A stretch of 64,000 nucleotides of DNA from Todiramphus chloris collaris (GCA_025345505.1 JANVCC010000021.1:1082902-1146901); one strand, 5' to 3'. Shown: positions 37,625 to 51,292, counted from the first letter of the stretch. Program-made: numbers and translations. The notes: a model not told the origin generated them from the letters alone.

Positions 37625-38038
37625 TGGAGTGGAACATCTCCCTTCTGAGGAAAGGCTGAGGGAACTTGAGCTGAGAGAAGAGGAGACTGAGGGGTGACCT
37701 CATTAATGTTTATAAAGATGTAAAGGGCGAGTCTCAGGAGGATGGAACCAGGCTCTGCTCAGGGATGTCCAGTGATAGGACAAAGGGTAACGGGTGCAAG
37801 CTGGAACAGAAGAGGTTGCAGGAAAACATAAGGAGAAACTTTTTAATGGTGAGAGTGACAGAGTCTGGAACAGGCTGTCCAGGGAGGTTCTGGGGTCTCC
37901 TTCTCTGGAGACAGTCAAACCCACATGGACACGTTCCTGTGGACCTGCTGTAGGTGATCTTGCTCTGGCAGGGTGGTTGGACTCGATCTTTCGAGGTCTC
38001 TTCCAACCCCTAACACTCTGCAATTCTATGATTCTATG
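37625..38038 (+). mobile_element. CR1 LINE 3' end, upstream member of a tandem pair
   Basis: GAGGAAAGGCTGAGGGAACT, then GGTGACCTCATTAATGTTTA, TCTGGGGTCTCCTTCTCTGG and the tail caattctatgattctatg. It runs directly into a second CR1 segment. Confidence 0.9.
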
Positions 38039-38345
38039 TTTTAATGTCTTCAACGAATGGCAGGGTTCTGAGAAAATGGAGCCAGATTCTTCTCAGAGAA
38101 TTACAGTGACAGGACAAGGAGAAACAAGTACAAATTGAAGCAAGGAAGTTTCTGGTTAGATGTTTGAACAACCATGAGAGTGTCAAGCACTGGAATAGTC
38201 TGCAAAGAGAGGTTATCAAAGATACTAAAAGTCTGAGTGGACAACATCTTGAGAAACCTAATTTAAGTTGTCCCTGCTTTGAAATGTAGGTTGGGTCAGA
38301 TGACCTCCAGAGGCCTCTTCAAGTCCATGTACTAATTCTGCAATA
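38039..38345 (+). mobile_element. Older CR1 LINE 3' segment, downstream member of the pair
   Basis: Begins just after the tail of the first copy and repeats the same CR1 region in more decayed form (GGCAGGGTTCTGAGAAAATG, ATGACCTCCAGAGGCCTCTT). The greater decay suggests the neighbour inserted next to or into it. Confidence 0.8.
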
Positions 38346-41300
38346 TGGGGTTATCTGATACAGTCTAGACACAACTATAAAAGAAGCTGGCTTCAGAACA
38401 AAGGAATTAAGTTTTTTTTAAAGCAGGAAAAAAGTGACATTTCTACACAGCCCAGAACTTGGTTTCTAGTTCCCTTTGATACCAAATTCTGAATAAATCT
38501 GCCATTTGTGATTACAACAAAAAGATGTAATCAACAGAATACTCTTCCTTAAAAATTCATTTAATTATTTCAGCTATTTTGACTGTTATTTCTTTGAAAC
38601 TATAGTTAATTTTATTTAAGATACAGTTTTTTCAATGTAACCAGTGATTTGTGACACCTCCATGTTGTGGTTCTGGTAAGAGATGCCCTAAGAGGCTTTG
38701 ATTTTCAAAAACGATGAAGAAAATCACAACCAGAAGATCAGCTCCATTTATAGTGCTTCTGATTCGGATTCAGATGTCTTTTTTTTATTCAGTAATCCTG
38801 GCCAAACAGACTATGAAACATTATTATCTTTCCTCCTACCTTGCAGTTTTCATTGGCTCTACTATTAAGTGTGTTGTTTGAAGTTCTGTTTGGAGAAATA
38901 TCTACTCTGGTAATGAATTCACTATTTCTTGTTAGGATCACTACAAGTCATAAAATTCAAGCAGCCAACTTAAGATTTGACTGGCCTTCTTCGCACCCCA
39001 GATAAGTGTTTTGTCCAAAATGTTCAGGATAATGTAATGCAAATGAGTCATGGTTTGGGGATTCAGATCCTTTTCCTTCCATCACCAGTAAAATCCCAAG
39101 AGCAAAACACATGTTTTGTCAGTAAAGAATTAAATGTCTCTTTTGCTGAAAGTAAGACATCTACTTTCCACATGATTCTCTTCTTTTCCCCAGAAGATCA
39201 CAAGTTACACAAAATGTATATTTATGTCACTTCTGCACAGAGAAATATCTGTATTACTTATTATAGGGACATTCACCTGCCCCAGAAAGAAACCTGTATG
39301 ATGTTGTAGTAGACTGTTCTCACCTCAGCCAAACCAGAAAGTTCTCACAGCAATTCCAGACATCTCCAGAAAGTTACAAATTAAAAATTCTTGTGTACAA
39401 ATTAAAAGTTCTTGTGAACAAAATGGAAAAAGTGGAAAAGATCCTGCAAAAACTAAAATACCTGCAGCTAAAAGGCAAGTGGTTGATGTACCTCTAAATA
39501 AAATTAAACTTGTGCTTGGAGACCATTGTCAGAAAAAAAAGAAAAAAGAAAAAAAGTGAATTCTAATAGACAATAGATAATTGGGTGTATAAGGGGGAGG
39601 TAGAGGTTCAAAATTGAACTTTCAAACTCTCAAGTAGATCTCTGCAACTTGCTGTGTGAAACCTGTACAAGCAGGTTGCAAATTTGGTATCAAAAGGTCT
39701 AAAGAGAAGTGCTGTATCCCGAACCCTCCAATTAGTAGAGATAGGAGACAGTACCACTAACTAGGAGGCTGATCATGCTTTGTGATTCTGGGAAAACTTG
39801 GGGCCAGGAGCTAAAAAAGGACTAAGGGTGAAGAGCCTTATTGGAGGAAAGATCCTGGAGGTGAGGGAAGATCCTGAAGATCAAGGAGTTGCATGGAAGC
39901 AAATGCCAGTGATCCCCAGGGACATGGCCCCTGTCAGCCAAGACAGGTCACCTGCACAGCACAAACTGATGCCACTTTCTGTCCTTCCTTCCCAGAGCAT
40001 CAACCATCTCCCTGCTGGGGGTGAAAGCTGAGACTTGTTGAATACAGCACTGAGGGAGGTGCAAGAGATTGCATGAGAAAATCAAATATAATCTTGATGG
40101 TCTTTAAATAATCCCTGGTATCTGGATCCTCTACGGGTTGTTTTTCACTCTGTGTCACCCATGCCAGAGACCAAAAAAAACCCAACTGATAACAGGCAGC
40201 TAGCAACACTACCTGGAAGGTCTCTCTATTATCCCCAGTCCTCTTGTACTTCACATCACAACACCCCTCAGGCCATATGGCTATGCAGTAATGTAGTAAG
40301 CCACAATACTAGTGCTCATGACAGCACAGATACCATTGCCTTGTCTGCAATGTGATGTCCAAGGCAAGTTCCAGCATTTTGTACCTGATCTGCACTCAGC
40401 AATGAGGATGCCTCCATTCATGAAAGGAGAAATCACAACCACAGGTAACACCCCTTTTCTGAGATACATCACTGGCATCGATTTAAGTTAATAGGTTTCT
40501 TATCAAAGGAAAGCAATTGTTCAGCAGTGGCACTGCCTTAAGACATGCAGGAAAACAGCAGCATTAAGCAAGACTCAATGGGAAAAAAAAATAAAGAAGA
40601 AAGGGAGAAAACAAAAATACAAGACTTCAGAGGAATAATGGAAAATGACATGTTGAAAGTCCATCCTTCCATTTCCATAAGTGCAAGTTAGTCAAATATA
40701 CTTGTCTAGATATTATCGTATCTAGAGATAAAGTAACCAATAAAAGCACTACTTATAAAGAGTAAAAAAGAGCAGGTGAACTGAAAGAGGCAGACAGAAG
40801 TAGTTGAACCTGGTCTCTGTACCAGGGCTTCATGATTTTTTCAGGTACTAAAACCGAATAATTTTGATGTGCATCATACAAAGAACAACATTTACACATG
40901 CATACACCATCAACTGTATTAATTAATGTTGCTAAGACTCAGAGGTTAGTGTTGTCTTTTCCTTCATTTTTTTTTTCCCAGAGTTTAACTGGCACATAAA
41001 GAAGTCCACTGGGAAGCCAAGCTGAATGGCTACTGTTGACTTTTCTGATTAATTAGACGTTAGCCAATTAGATAAGTTACAACTTCACAATTTGCTTCTT
41101 GTATCAAACACAGCCTCTGCTCCTGAAGGTATAATTCTGGCAGTTGCCACTAAGTGTCACTGTTCACATAGCCTCAAAAGCCATTAGCATGCAAATAGAA
41201 GCTGGTCTTGGTGAGAAGCCCCTAAGGTTGGGTGGGTTTAGGTGTAGAAGACTCTTGAGTAACATTCTCATCTCGCTGCAGTTACTGACAACACCCCAAG

Positions 41301-42411
41301 CCAGGGCTGCTTCCCATTCTAGGTCACAGACTGGGATCTGCTGGGATGCAATGATGAGAAAGGATTATAGTTATTGCAGGAAAGTACAGAGACTGGTTAC
41401 CAAGTGGTAAGCAAGATCATGCTAGCACGCAACACAAAGAACTTGAGATGAGATACTAGAAGTCCAGTAAGGAACAGCTCCTCAACACCACCTTGTATTG
41501 CAGCCAACTACAAGAACATTACTAGCCTGTGTCAGAGGAAAGGCAAACAGGTTAGTGGAAAAGATCAGTTGTCACCATCCTGCTAAATAGCAGGACCCAG
41601 CTGTGCACTAATTCAGATAAAAAACCCAGCAGCTTGCTGAGGCAAATAAGCTAAGCTTTTCATGAACAGCGTTCATGTGCATTAGCAGATTCTGTTTTGG
41701 GAATTGAATTAATTCCTAGAAACCAGATATAAACTAGGAAAAAAAAAAAAGTGAGATTAATGCTGTTTGACCATCCAATTTCAGAACTGGTATATGTGCA
41801 AACACAAATCACATTTACTATGCACCAAGAACAAATTCCACCAACTTCTCTGCTACAGTCACTCTATCCATTTTTCCTTACTTAAAAACATAGCACAAGT
41901 GTCCAAATGTCCAATAATAATGGTGGAGGCAATAATACTACCTCTGATACAGCCAATGATATAGATGATTTGTTCAGACCATTTGGACTAGCAAGACATC
42001 TTGGACTAACAGGATCTGTTGAGTAGTGTTGGCTCTACTTACAAAGACCTGACAGCCAAGAGCAAGCAAAAAAAAATCACCCAAGCACAGTCACTGCATT
42101 TACCACTTTTCTCTGTCTGATAACAGCACAATTTCTTCTAGAAATTCAGCAGCAACTTTCTTCAACACGGGCTTGTTAGTACTTTTCTACTTATCTACTT
42201 CTGTTATGAATTTACTTAGACTCAGATGAGTTATTTCTAATTAGTTCAGTTATGGCTATTATTTAGATAATACTTTATTCAATGTATATATAAATATGTA
42301 ATCTACTTCACCTATCTTATTCATATGGGACTTGCACTGAAGTTTCTCTCTTGTACAAACCCTTTGCTTCATTTAACTCCATACTTTTTGAAGTTGTCCA
42401 TTCTTTCTGTT
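38346..42411. other. Intron 3 DNA with no recognised element
   Basis: AT-rich sequence with a short A-rich patch at 39531-39555. No exon, CR1 or LTR recognised. Confidence 0.5.
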
Positions 42412-42575
42412 TATCCATAGAATCATAGAAACATCAAATTATAGAATGATAGAATAGATAGAATGATAAAATTGTTGAACTGTAGAATTACAGAATCATA
42501 GAATCAACTGTAGAGTCATAGAATCATAGAATCATTAAGGCTAGAAAAATCCTCTAGGATCATGTTTTATGCCAG
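42412..42575 (-). repeat. Expanded CR1 octamer tail with a minimal CR1 stub
   Basis: About 120 nt of AATCATAGA/GAATGATA variants is followed by only some 40 nt of CR1 3' end (AATCATTAAGGCTAGAAAAA, CCTCTAGGATCATG). The tail repeat has expanded far beyond the usual two or three units. Confidence 0.85.
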
Positions 42576-44326
42576 AACATCATGCATTACTGACAACTGA
42601 TACATGAAAATAACTAGCCCCGCGGGAGTAGTCAGTAACATTGGATTATTTTCAGTCCGAGATATCTCAATTTCTTTCCTTTTTACATGTTACAAGTTTA
42701 ATAAACCAAGGGAAGAAAAAATAATTACCAATTTAAGTGACAGATAATCCATTTGCTGTGCAGAAGCTAGGCTTCAGTCAGCATCTCTATATCAATACAG
42801 AAGTATCTGTCTGTTCTGTATTTGTGTTCTGAAACAGATCCCTGTTTCTAGACAAGTTGACCTGGCTCAGGTATCCTGAGACATTTCTCAAATTTTTACC
42901 TCCATATTAATATTTATGAAAGCCTTATTTTTGGTAGATAGTAAAGTCCTATTTCATAGTATGAAACTAAGTAGTTCTGTGTCATTCTGTGCACCTATTG
43001 CCACTGACAACTCCCAAATATGACTTCAGCTTTTATACAGCATGTCCCTAATCTCTGAAATGTTCCCTAACTCTATGGTTCCATTGCTCTATTTAGACAC
43101 AACTTGTGTATCTAAATAAACATGCCTTGGTAAGAGTTCCATCATTCAGATGCTCTTCTGCTCCAGGCTTATTCTAGTTTGGGGCCTCAGAGAATATCAG
43201 CACTGTTGATGACCTACATTCAAGTGAAGGAAAAAAAAAATATATATGCAGAAAATGATAACAAGTGGGAGGATAGGGCTTGAAGGAGCTCATATGGAGG
43301 AAGAACAAGACAAGGTACGTCACAGACCTACAGTATCTGACAGTGAACACTGTCACGTAGCTAACACAAAGAGAGCTGTTTAAGTCTCCAAGTATATTTT
43401 CCTCAGCCATGAATTTCATTGATCCCAAGTGATAAAAGTCTTTGGTATATTTCCCCATCATCTCTTAGGTGCATTATTACTCACAACTTATTGCAGTACA
43501 GTAGCCTTTAATCAAATAATCAGATATATTCACTTCCTGGATGAACTGCATGAACACAACAGCCTCCTCACCCAGGAGTCATGGCTGAAACCAGCCTCGC
43601 ACTGCAAGTTCAATTAACCTCTCCTGTTTATCACCTCCTCCCATTTCTTGCTTTCCGGTCTCTTGACAGCATCATTAGCAATCAGTATTTACATAAAATC
43701 TATTATTTGTTTATCTCTCCCGTATTAAAACCCTTGCAGAACTCATAACAAAATAATGAAAGTGGCTGAAGATAATTCCAGTTCACTTGTTTAGTTAATA
43801 AAAAAAAAAAGGGAAAAGACGATGGAGGAGTATTTTTAAAAGACCTCTTTTTCAAGTGCACTGATAAGCTTACCAGGGAGGATTGTGGATGCCTTTCCAG
43901 TCAGGTGCTCTTTTGGTGTTTCTCTCACCTTGAAATGAGAATAGAAAATCTGATATTTGTTTCTTTGTTTTGTCCTCCTGCTCCTTTGCTGCTGGTGAGC
44001 AGTTCTTTTGCTTGCATCATTTTTTTATAAGACAGCAAATTTCCTAACTTTTTCTTCTTTTTTTTTTTTTTTTTTTCTTGTCTCTTAAAGTGTTGCTCTC
44101 TTACAAGTCTCTCTGAGCAAACAAATGAGCTGCAGTCTCCTGCAACTTCTGGGCTCCACCTTTCAATCTTTCACACCAGCAGGAATTTGACAGACAGCGA
44201 TTTCACAAATACAAACTACAGCCTGTGAAAGGAACACTGCAAAGTATTTTGGCCTGCTGAACCTGTTGGCCTATTTCTTTACCATCGGCTTTGTAATTAT
44301 TATGGATCACAGAACACCAGAGGCTT

Positions 44327-44342
44327 TCTAGAGGCCTCTAGA
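44327..44342. repeat. Perfect 16-bp palindrome
   Basis: TCTAGAGGCCTCTAGA, an exact inverted repeat without spacer. Confidence 0.95.
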
Positions 44343-45554
44343 CAACACATGAGGAGTATAATTGATTTATAAGATGCAAGGTCAAAGAGAAAAGACTTTA
44401 GCATCCTCAGTAATGAACCATAGAGTGGGGGAAGAAGGGATACTTATATATTATGGTGAATCTTTTCCTACTGCCTCCCCTCTCCCTGCAAGAACACCAG
44501 CTGCATCTCAGATGCCTTCAGAGCATCACTAAAATTGGAGTGAGTTTCCTTGCCAGTGAGAGAGAGGGGTCTGCCAACAGACTTAATTCGGATTGAACAA
44601 AAGTGCAAAAGCCAAGATAGAGGCAAGACAGATGATCAGGTTACTGAGTTTGTGTTCAAGAGTCGGTCTGAGAGCTAAGTTAATACAGACTCTAAGAAGG
44701 AAGACCCCAAAAAATCAGAATCAAAACAAGCAATTGAATTCTGATTATAAAGTCCTTTGTCTTACGTTATTTGTACATTAGGAATATACCTCATGTATTT
44801 CAACAGAAACCAAGGAAGTGAATAATATTACTAACCTATTTCTAAAACTGCAGACCTATGAACAATTGCAATGTTTACTTAAGGCCCAGTGCGGAAGACA
44901 AATGAAAGGCAGAATATGTACATATATTTTCCTATTAGAGTGCCAAACAGGAATATGGGAAAATTAGATTCAAAACACTATTCACAAAACACACTTATGA
45001 TTAGAACATTCATATAATATGGTGTCTCTCCCTTCCTTCCTCCCTCTTGAATATTCCTACTTTGAATAAAAGTAGAATTACCTCCTCACTGCAAAGATCT
45101 AAAGTAATATACAGTCCTATTGTATCTTCCTCTCATATTTTCTGTATATCTGCACAGATTTTTGTGGGCAATGATTGAACACTCTGTCTGAACTCAGTGC
45201 CAAGATTATTAACCAAAACACAACATGACAAACTGTGTATCTGGAGAGTTTCTGATTCAAAGCCTATTCACATCTGGCTGTTAGAGTACATGCAGACCTC
45301 TCCTGAATCCACCTGTAAAACTGCCTATAAACAAAACAGAAATAAGGCAGCTCTGGAACATAAGATCCAGAGATGCTTCAGAATAGGTGGTTGCCTGTGC
45401 TTCAGATGTTTGCCTGAGACATCTACCTCTCCCACTGAATGACCTGAATGCTCTTTATGTGTGAACCCAGACATTTCTTTAACTACATTTTCAGATACCT
45501 TATGGCTCAGTTTGAATCATATGACTGTATCATGCATGGAAGTACAGTTGAGGA

Positions 45555-45606
45555 CAGCTGATTCCTAATGTGAGCTGTGGTCCAGCTGATTCCTAATGTA
45601 AGCTGT
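45555..45606. repeat. Local tandem duplication, 28-bp period
   Basis: CAGCTGATTCCTAATGTGAG at 45555 recurs at 45583 with one base changed, including the following CTGT. Confidence 0.9.
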
Positions 45607-47274
45607 CATCTTGTCCCTCGGGAGCACACAGAAACTTATGTTGAGCTCAGCTGGTCACTGACATCTCCATCAATCAAACTTCTGGCAAATATTCTCAGTG
45701 TTATTAGTCTCCCTCCTGTAGGGCAAGTGAATATCAAAGCACATGATCTGCCTCCAAAATCCAAGAAGGGAAGTTTTCCAAGCAGAAGGTCTCAGGTTCC
45801 CAAGTCATCCTCCATGGACTTGTATGTGAGGGCAATGTTAACAAAGAACAAACAGTTGTTAGCCTTCAAAGTCTGCATGGTTTCATCATCAGAACCACCT
45901 TTGTCTTTTGGAAATCTGCTCTAAGTAGCTGAATCTGTAAAGAGGTATTTCCTTATCATCTAACGCTAATGACAGGCAGGGCTCAACATTACCAGAGTTC
46001 AGGAAAATCATGGGAAGCAAAGTTAGGAATTCGGATCACTTAGAAGGATGGACAAGATATAGAGAAGACTGTTGGTGAAACAGTTCAATTACAGAAATGT
46101 GAGTGCCATTTATGATTACAAGAATGGTTTGATCTTTGAGATTTGGCTACTCAGTGTGAGCAAACAGCAACAGCATGTCGGGAAGCTTCACGGAGCTAAA
46201 AAGATTAGGAAGACTGTGTGAACAGACCTGTCTCATCCTGTTTCTGGTCAGTGCCCAAAGACCATGTTGTTGGTTATCCTATCGCTGACCTTGAGCACGC
46301 TCATGTTGTCAAAACAAAGAAGCACAGCATGGACTTAACTATGAAATGTCTAATGGAAAGGTTTTGTATCCATCATCCCAACACTAGGTGACCTCTGTGC
46401 AAGTGTGTCAGTTTCTCTGTTTCAGTCCTTTGTTCTTTAAACCTTTTTCCTTTGCATTGCTTCCCTTAGCAATATTGGTAGCTCCCCATCAGCTTGAGCC
46501 ACTTTTTCCCATGCATCGTGCAGGGTGCCTAGCCACACAGCTCAGAGTTTAGGATTAGAGCAGATGGCAAAGTGTAAGGGCTTTCACTGCCACACGGGAC
46601 AGGAGCTTTGCCACAGGTCTGTGGTCTAACACACAGTGATTGGATATGCTCATTTTTACAATAATGAGGTAAAAATGCGTATTAAAAACCAAACAAAGCA
46701 CAAAACCCTCCCTCACCTTTGCTGCTGTTCCAATCACATATGGTAAGAGCAGAAAATCCTCTTTAATGGGAAAGCAAACACTTGCCATTTGCTTAGCAAA
46801 TAGATTTATTTTCATTAAATATACCAAAGAACAAGATAAGTAAAATGTCCAGCCAGTTTCCCGACTGCTCTCTTATCTGAGCAAGAGTTTCAAAAACGTG
46901 CCTATACCCAACTTTGTGTTCAGGCAAATTACAGAACATTCTCCAGCTCATACAATATACTAGTGTGTGGGAAGACATTTTAGCTTGTGCAAGTTAATTA
47001 AACCCTCCCGTTAGTAGAATAAACTGTGTAGAGTAGGTCAGAGATACAGGCTGAAATATTATTAGGTCATTTCCCTTTGCTCTGTCAGTAGACAACTCTG
47101 ATTTATAGATGTGCCAGACCTGCACTAACTACTGCTATTGAAAAGAAAATTGCTAGAGAATAAGAGGAAAATGTATAGCAAGTGATTTGGGTAGTTATTT
47201 ACACAAAGGAAGAATGAAACAAGTTCAACTGCAAGTGTTACAATTAAGCATGAAGAGAGATAATTGTGCAATGA

Positions 47275-48156
47275 GCTTTGTTTCTAAAGCCTGACTCCCT
47301 TCGATTTCTTCAGACACAAACTGAAGAGCAGAAGCCATGGCTTTTCCTCAGCACACACAAAGTGGGATGTCCTTTGCCTCTGCCATTTGTCCTGATAAAC
47401 AGGTACATCTTGCTTCGGCGTGACATCTGTAACCATTCCTTTCTAATTATTGCTGGGACTGACAGAAATATTGCTAGTGCATTGCAAAAAGGGCGGAAAC
47501 AAACCATCAAAGCCAAGTCCGCTGCAACGTATGGGACTCTCTTGGGATTACTGCTGGTTTTGAGGAAAGAAAAAAATAGAGATCTGGATAGTTGCTGCTT
47601 ACTAAGGCTTGACATCTTTTTCTCCCATTTTCCAAATAGCCATATGGAATTTATGGTCAGGGATTTGGATTACTGTAAATTTACTCTCAGCAGTGCTACG
47701 ATACTGCTGACACAGCAGAAAATACAGCAGCAGAAATTAACAGCAGGGCAAGTGCAGCAATTTGCACACATCTCTGTGTTGACTAATACAGGCCCATCAG
47801 ACATTTTAAGCAGACTGCAGGACAAACAGGAATGTGGCACACAGAAACCCATCCAGACCTCAGAGAAGGGTTTGGTACAGCAGCTATTATTATTATTAGC
47901 CGTGAGAAGAGTGAGATCCCATCTCTCCCAGGTTCAGAGACACCCCTTCAGACTCACAGCCATGTCTTCCTCACTGATTTTAAATGCAGACAAGCATCAG
48001 AGTTTCAAGAAGAATTTTAGATCCCAGTTACTCGCTTATTCTGGTGGTTGGCAGCTTTCATTACAGCGTACACCAATTAATGAGCCCATCACTTTGATGA
48101 AAGGAGTAATTATCCACATCTCCAGTCTACTAGGGGATTATTCCTTCCAGTGGTAG
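47275..48156 (+). other. Long stop-free frame of unknown meaning
   Basis: A plus-strand frame stays open for 293 codons after a TGA at 47272 and closes at 48154-48156, unusually long for this AT-rich intron. No ATG opens it: the first in-frame ATG is at 47644 (MEFMVRDLDYC), leaving 170 residues. The protein shows no domain, signal peptide or membrane helix that I recognise. It has a Gln-rich patch (LLTQQKIQQQKLTAGQVQQ) and a Leu run from an ATT repeat (about 47887-47899). It could be chance, the remains of an old element, or an exon of an antisense transcript. I do not call it a gene. Confidence 0.3.
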
Positions 48157-49654
48157 TTGAGCTTTCTAGTCGTGTGCTCTTGACATTTTTTTTCCCCCGA
48201 ACTTTAAGGTTGTTTTTTTTTTCTCTCCTTTACCTGTGAGGCTTGTTCTTTTCCTAATCTTTGAATTCAAACCTGACCTTTTCTATTCTGTCACAGTGTT
48301 AGACGAGTTCTTTGTCTTTATTTTGTTAGATCTTCTTTCCAGTGCTTTTCACATTTTGCAGCTCCAGGTTTCTCTGAACAAATGAATGACTTGAATGCCT
48401 TGAATGATGAATAGACCATCTCTTTACCTGCATCATTAAAATTGGTAACAGCAGCTTTATAGTTTGGGCTTATTTTCAGTTTGAGTGAAGCCTAGCAATT
48501 GGGAAAACAAATCTACCCTTTCAGCATGTTCTCCCCTGAACCCACAGGCTCCTTGTTCTCTCAGCTTAGTTTTAACAGATGTCAGAATCTCGGAAAAAGA
48601 CCAACAGTGAGAGAAACACAAGATGAAAGCTCAGATAACACTTCCAAGGTAAGCTACACCTGGATGGTGGAACATGCTACTTGAAAGGTTAAATGAAATA
48701 ATAGATGTTAAGCCAACTGCTAAAAAAATCCCTACAGACTCAAAAAATGTTATGCATTATTGTGAATATGATTTCTCAGATAGATAGTGTTATCCCAGCC
48801 GCTATCAAATCAGCTGAGTTTACAGGCATGCTAACTAGACTTGCTAAATCCAGGCTGCTTCACTCAAGACAGTGATTCACAGTCATGTTTTTCATTATTA
48901 TTTTTAGTAGTGTCAATACTAATACCTTGCACTGACTCAGAACAGCTTGCTGGAGCCACTGGATTTCCCAGGCACTCTAGAACTGAGATCAGTGTTCTCT
49001 GCTCTGTTGAAATATTGTCTCTCTAAAGCTGCTGCAGTTTTACATTTTTCAGGCTCTTTCATTTTATTCTTGTACACGTGATCGTATTTGTAGTGCACTT
49101 TTTGGGTCTTTTAAGCACAATCATGTGCTGTTTTCCTAGTGATAAAGATGAATAGCAATGAAATATAAAAGATTAGTGCTTCTGTTACCACAGAGAAGAG
49201 GAAGAATAGAAAGAAAAAGGAATAGAGAGTCAAAGTTTAGCATAAAAGAACTGTGGAAATCGGTGGAGATTTCTCAAACATGTTTCCTAAGCAACTGAAT
49301 TTTAGTATTTCACAGTAAATCTGCAAAGAGAAAGAGGTTTTTGGGCATAGGATTGTTTTGTTTACTATAGAATACTGGTTAACATGCTATGACAAAGTTA
49401 ATAAGTGACAGCAGTACACTTTATGTGCTGCTGAAATGGGAAATGAATCAAGTTTATGCTACCCAAAGTTATCCAAAACAACACTATTATTCCTAAATCA
49501 GACAGTTTATTACTTTATTAAAACTGGAGAAAAAGCTTTTCACATTCTAAGTCCTCATGTTTCTTTTTGTGAGTTCTTCATAGAGAAGATGAGTCCAAAG
49601 ACATGTCTGTACACTCACATGCATGTATGTACACACACACTGTGTTCTACCTGC
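48157..49654. other. Intron 3 DNA with no recognised element
   Basis: T-rich at 48187-48226, otherwise unremarkable. Confidence 0.5.
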
Positions 49655-50193
49655 TTCAAATAACCTTTGAGAGGTTGGAGAAACATGCTCTGTCCAGTTC
49701 TCATCTCTCCAGTTCAAGAGGACAGGAAAATACTGGAGAGAGTCCAAGGGAGGCTGCGAGGATGCTGAAGGGACTGGAACATCTCTCTGGGGAGGAAAGG
49801 CTGAGAGCCCTGGGGATGTTCAGCCTGGAGAAGAGAAGCCTGAGAGGGGATCTTAGGAATGGTTCCAAATCTCTGCAGGGTGGGGGGCAAGGAGAAGGGG
49901 CCAGGCTCTTTCAAGTGATGCCCTGGGATAGGATGAGGGGCAGTGGGCACAAACTGGAACCCAGGAAGTTCCACCTCAACATCAGGACAAATTTCTTTTC
50001 TGTGATGTTGGTGGAGGCTGGCCCAGGCTGCCCAGAGAGGTGGTGGAGTCTCCTTCTCTAAGACACTTTCAAGACGTGCCTGGATCTGTGTGGCCTGCCC
50101 TGAGTGGTCCTGCTCTGTCAGGGAAGTTGGACTTGATGATCTCCAGAGGTCCCTTCCAACCCCTACAGTTCTAACATTCTACAATTCTATGTG
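49655..50193 (+). mobile_element. CR1 LINE, ORF2 end plus 3' region
   Basis: AGGACAGGAAAATACTGGAG, CTGGGGATGTTCAGCCTGGA, GCCCAGGCTGCCCAGAGAGG, GATGATCTCCAGAGGTCCCT and tail acaattctatg. One of the larger copies. Confidence 0.9.
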
Positions 50194-51180
50194 GAAAAAA
50201 ACCCAAGCATCATTGCCAAACCAATTGAGCTATGTGCATTAGGCTCAGGTGGCCCCACAGCAACCTGTGGTTTGAAGACTAACATACCAGCTGTTCTGGA
50301 TCAAACTTGCCCAAATGACCTGACTTGAGTCCAAATCATTGCTTACATAGTAGTAAAACATCACCAGTGGGAATGAGTAGCCTAGGAATTGTATTTTGCA
50401 GGATAAGTGTTTTTATCCCACAACATTTTGCAACATAAACATTAGAAGACTCTCACAACCAACAAAAACAGTAGGTTCAGGAGCCTAACGTTCAAATCCT
50501 ACTACTGCTTTGCATGCATCCCTATTGAAACAACTTTTTACTTCACAGCATTTGGTAGGAGTTTGAAAATTATGAAATTATGCTTCTTAACCAATAGAAA
50601 TACGATGCACTGTATTCCAGATCACTGTGAGTGAGAGATTGTTTGGGGAGAAGTACATAAAACCTCTTAAGGATGGAAGAGGTCTCGACCTGGGCCAGGA
50701 TGAGACCTTGTAGCATTTGTCCACTGCAGCAGTAGTAGAGTAACCATGAAATAGAGGGGTAAAGGATTAGCTACCTGCAGAGTCATTTCAGCTACTCATC
50801 ATTCCTAGGTACATTAAAGAATCTGTCAGAGAAAGAAATTGCTTCATCTTGCGTAACTGTAAGAGGTAGCTGCATTTCAGACTTAGACCCGTCTAAGTCT
50901 GGAGTTATCCATGGATATCACCCATCTGCTATGTTGGTATGAGAGCTTTCCTCACCATGTGGGAGAATGGTTCTTAGTTGGCAATGGACACATCTCCTTT
51001 GCTGCTAGCAAGAAGATAACAAGTGTGTTCTTGGCAGAGAGATCAATGCAACATTCGTGATGAAAACATGAAAAGGTATAATTGGTATAGGCTAAAAGCA
51101 GCTCTGGATGTAACTCAGACCATTTATGGAACCATACTCCTTGTGCCAGTGTGGGATAGAAGAAACAGAAAGGGGTGTTG
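50194..51180. other. Intron 3 DNA with no recognised element
   Basis: No gene or classifiable repeat seen. Confidence 0.5.
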
Positions 51181-51292
51181 GGTTTTTTTTTTTTTTTTTT
51201 TTTTGGGGTTTTTTTTTTTTTTTTTTTAAAAAAAAAATATATATGATCCTGGAGGTCTTTTCCAACTGTGACAACTGTGTGATTCTGTGACG
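51181..51292 (+). mobile_element. T/A homopolymer run joined to a CR1 tail stub
   Basis: Two long T-runs separated by GGGG, then A10 and TATATA (51182-51244), lead into just 50 nt of CR1 3' end (GATCCTGGAGGTCTTTTCCA, gtgtgattctgtga). The CR1 part is a very short 5'-truncated insertion. Confidence 0.8.

Larger units (their letters stand above)
42576..47274. other. Intron 3 DNA with small local repeats
   Basis: Contains a T-run (44058-44076), a perfect 16-bp palindrome (44327-44342) and a 28-bp tandem duplication (45555-45606). No gene recognised. Confidence 0.5.

Noticed and set aside
46080-46400. Possible processed pseudogene (frame with DLEHAHVVKTKKHS)
   Set aside because: Suggestive composition, but I could not match it to any protein and adjacent frames hold stops.
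49603-50061. 152-residue open frame
   Set aside because: Mostly CR1 sequence read through.
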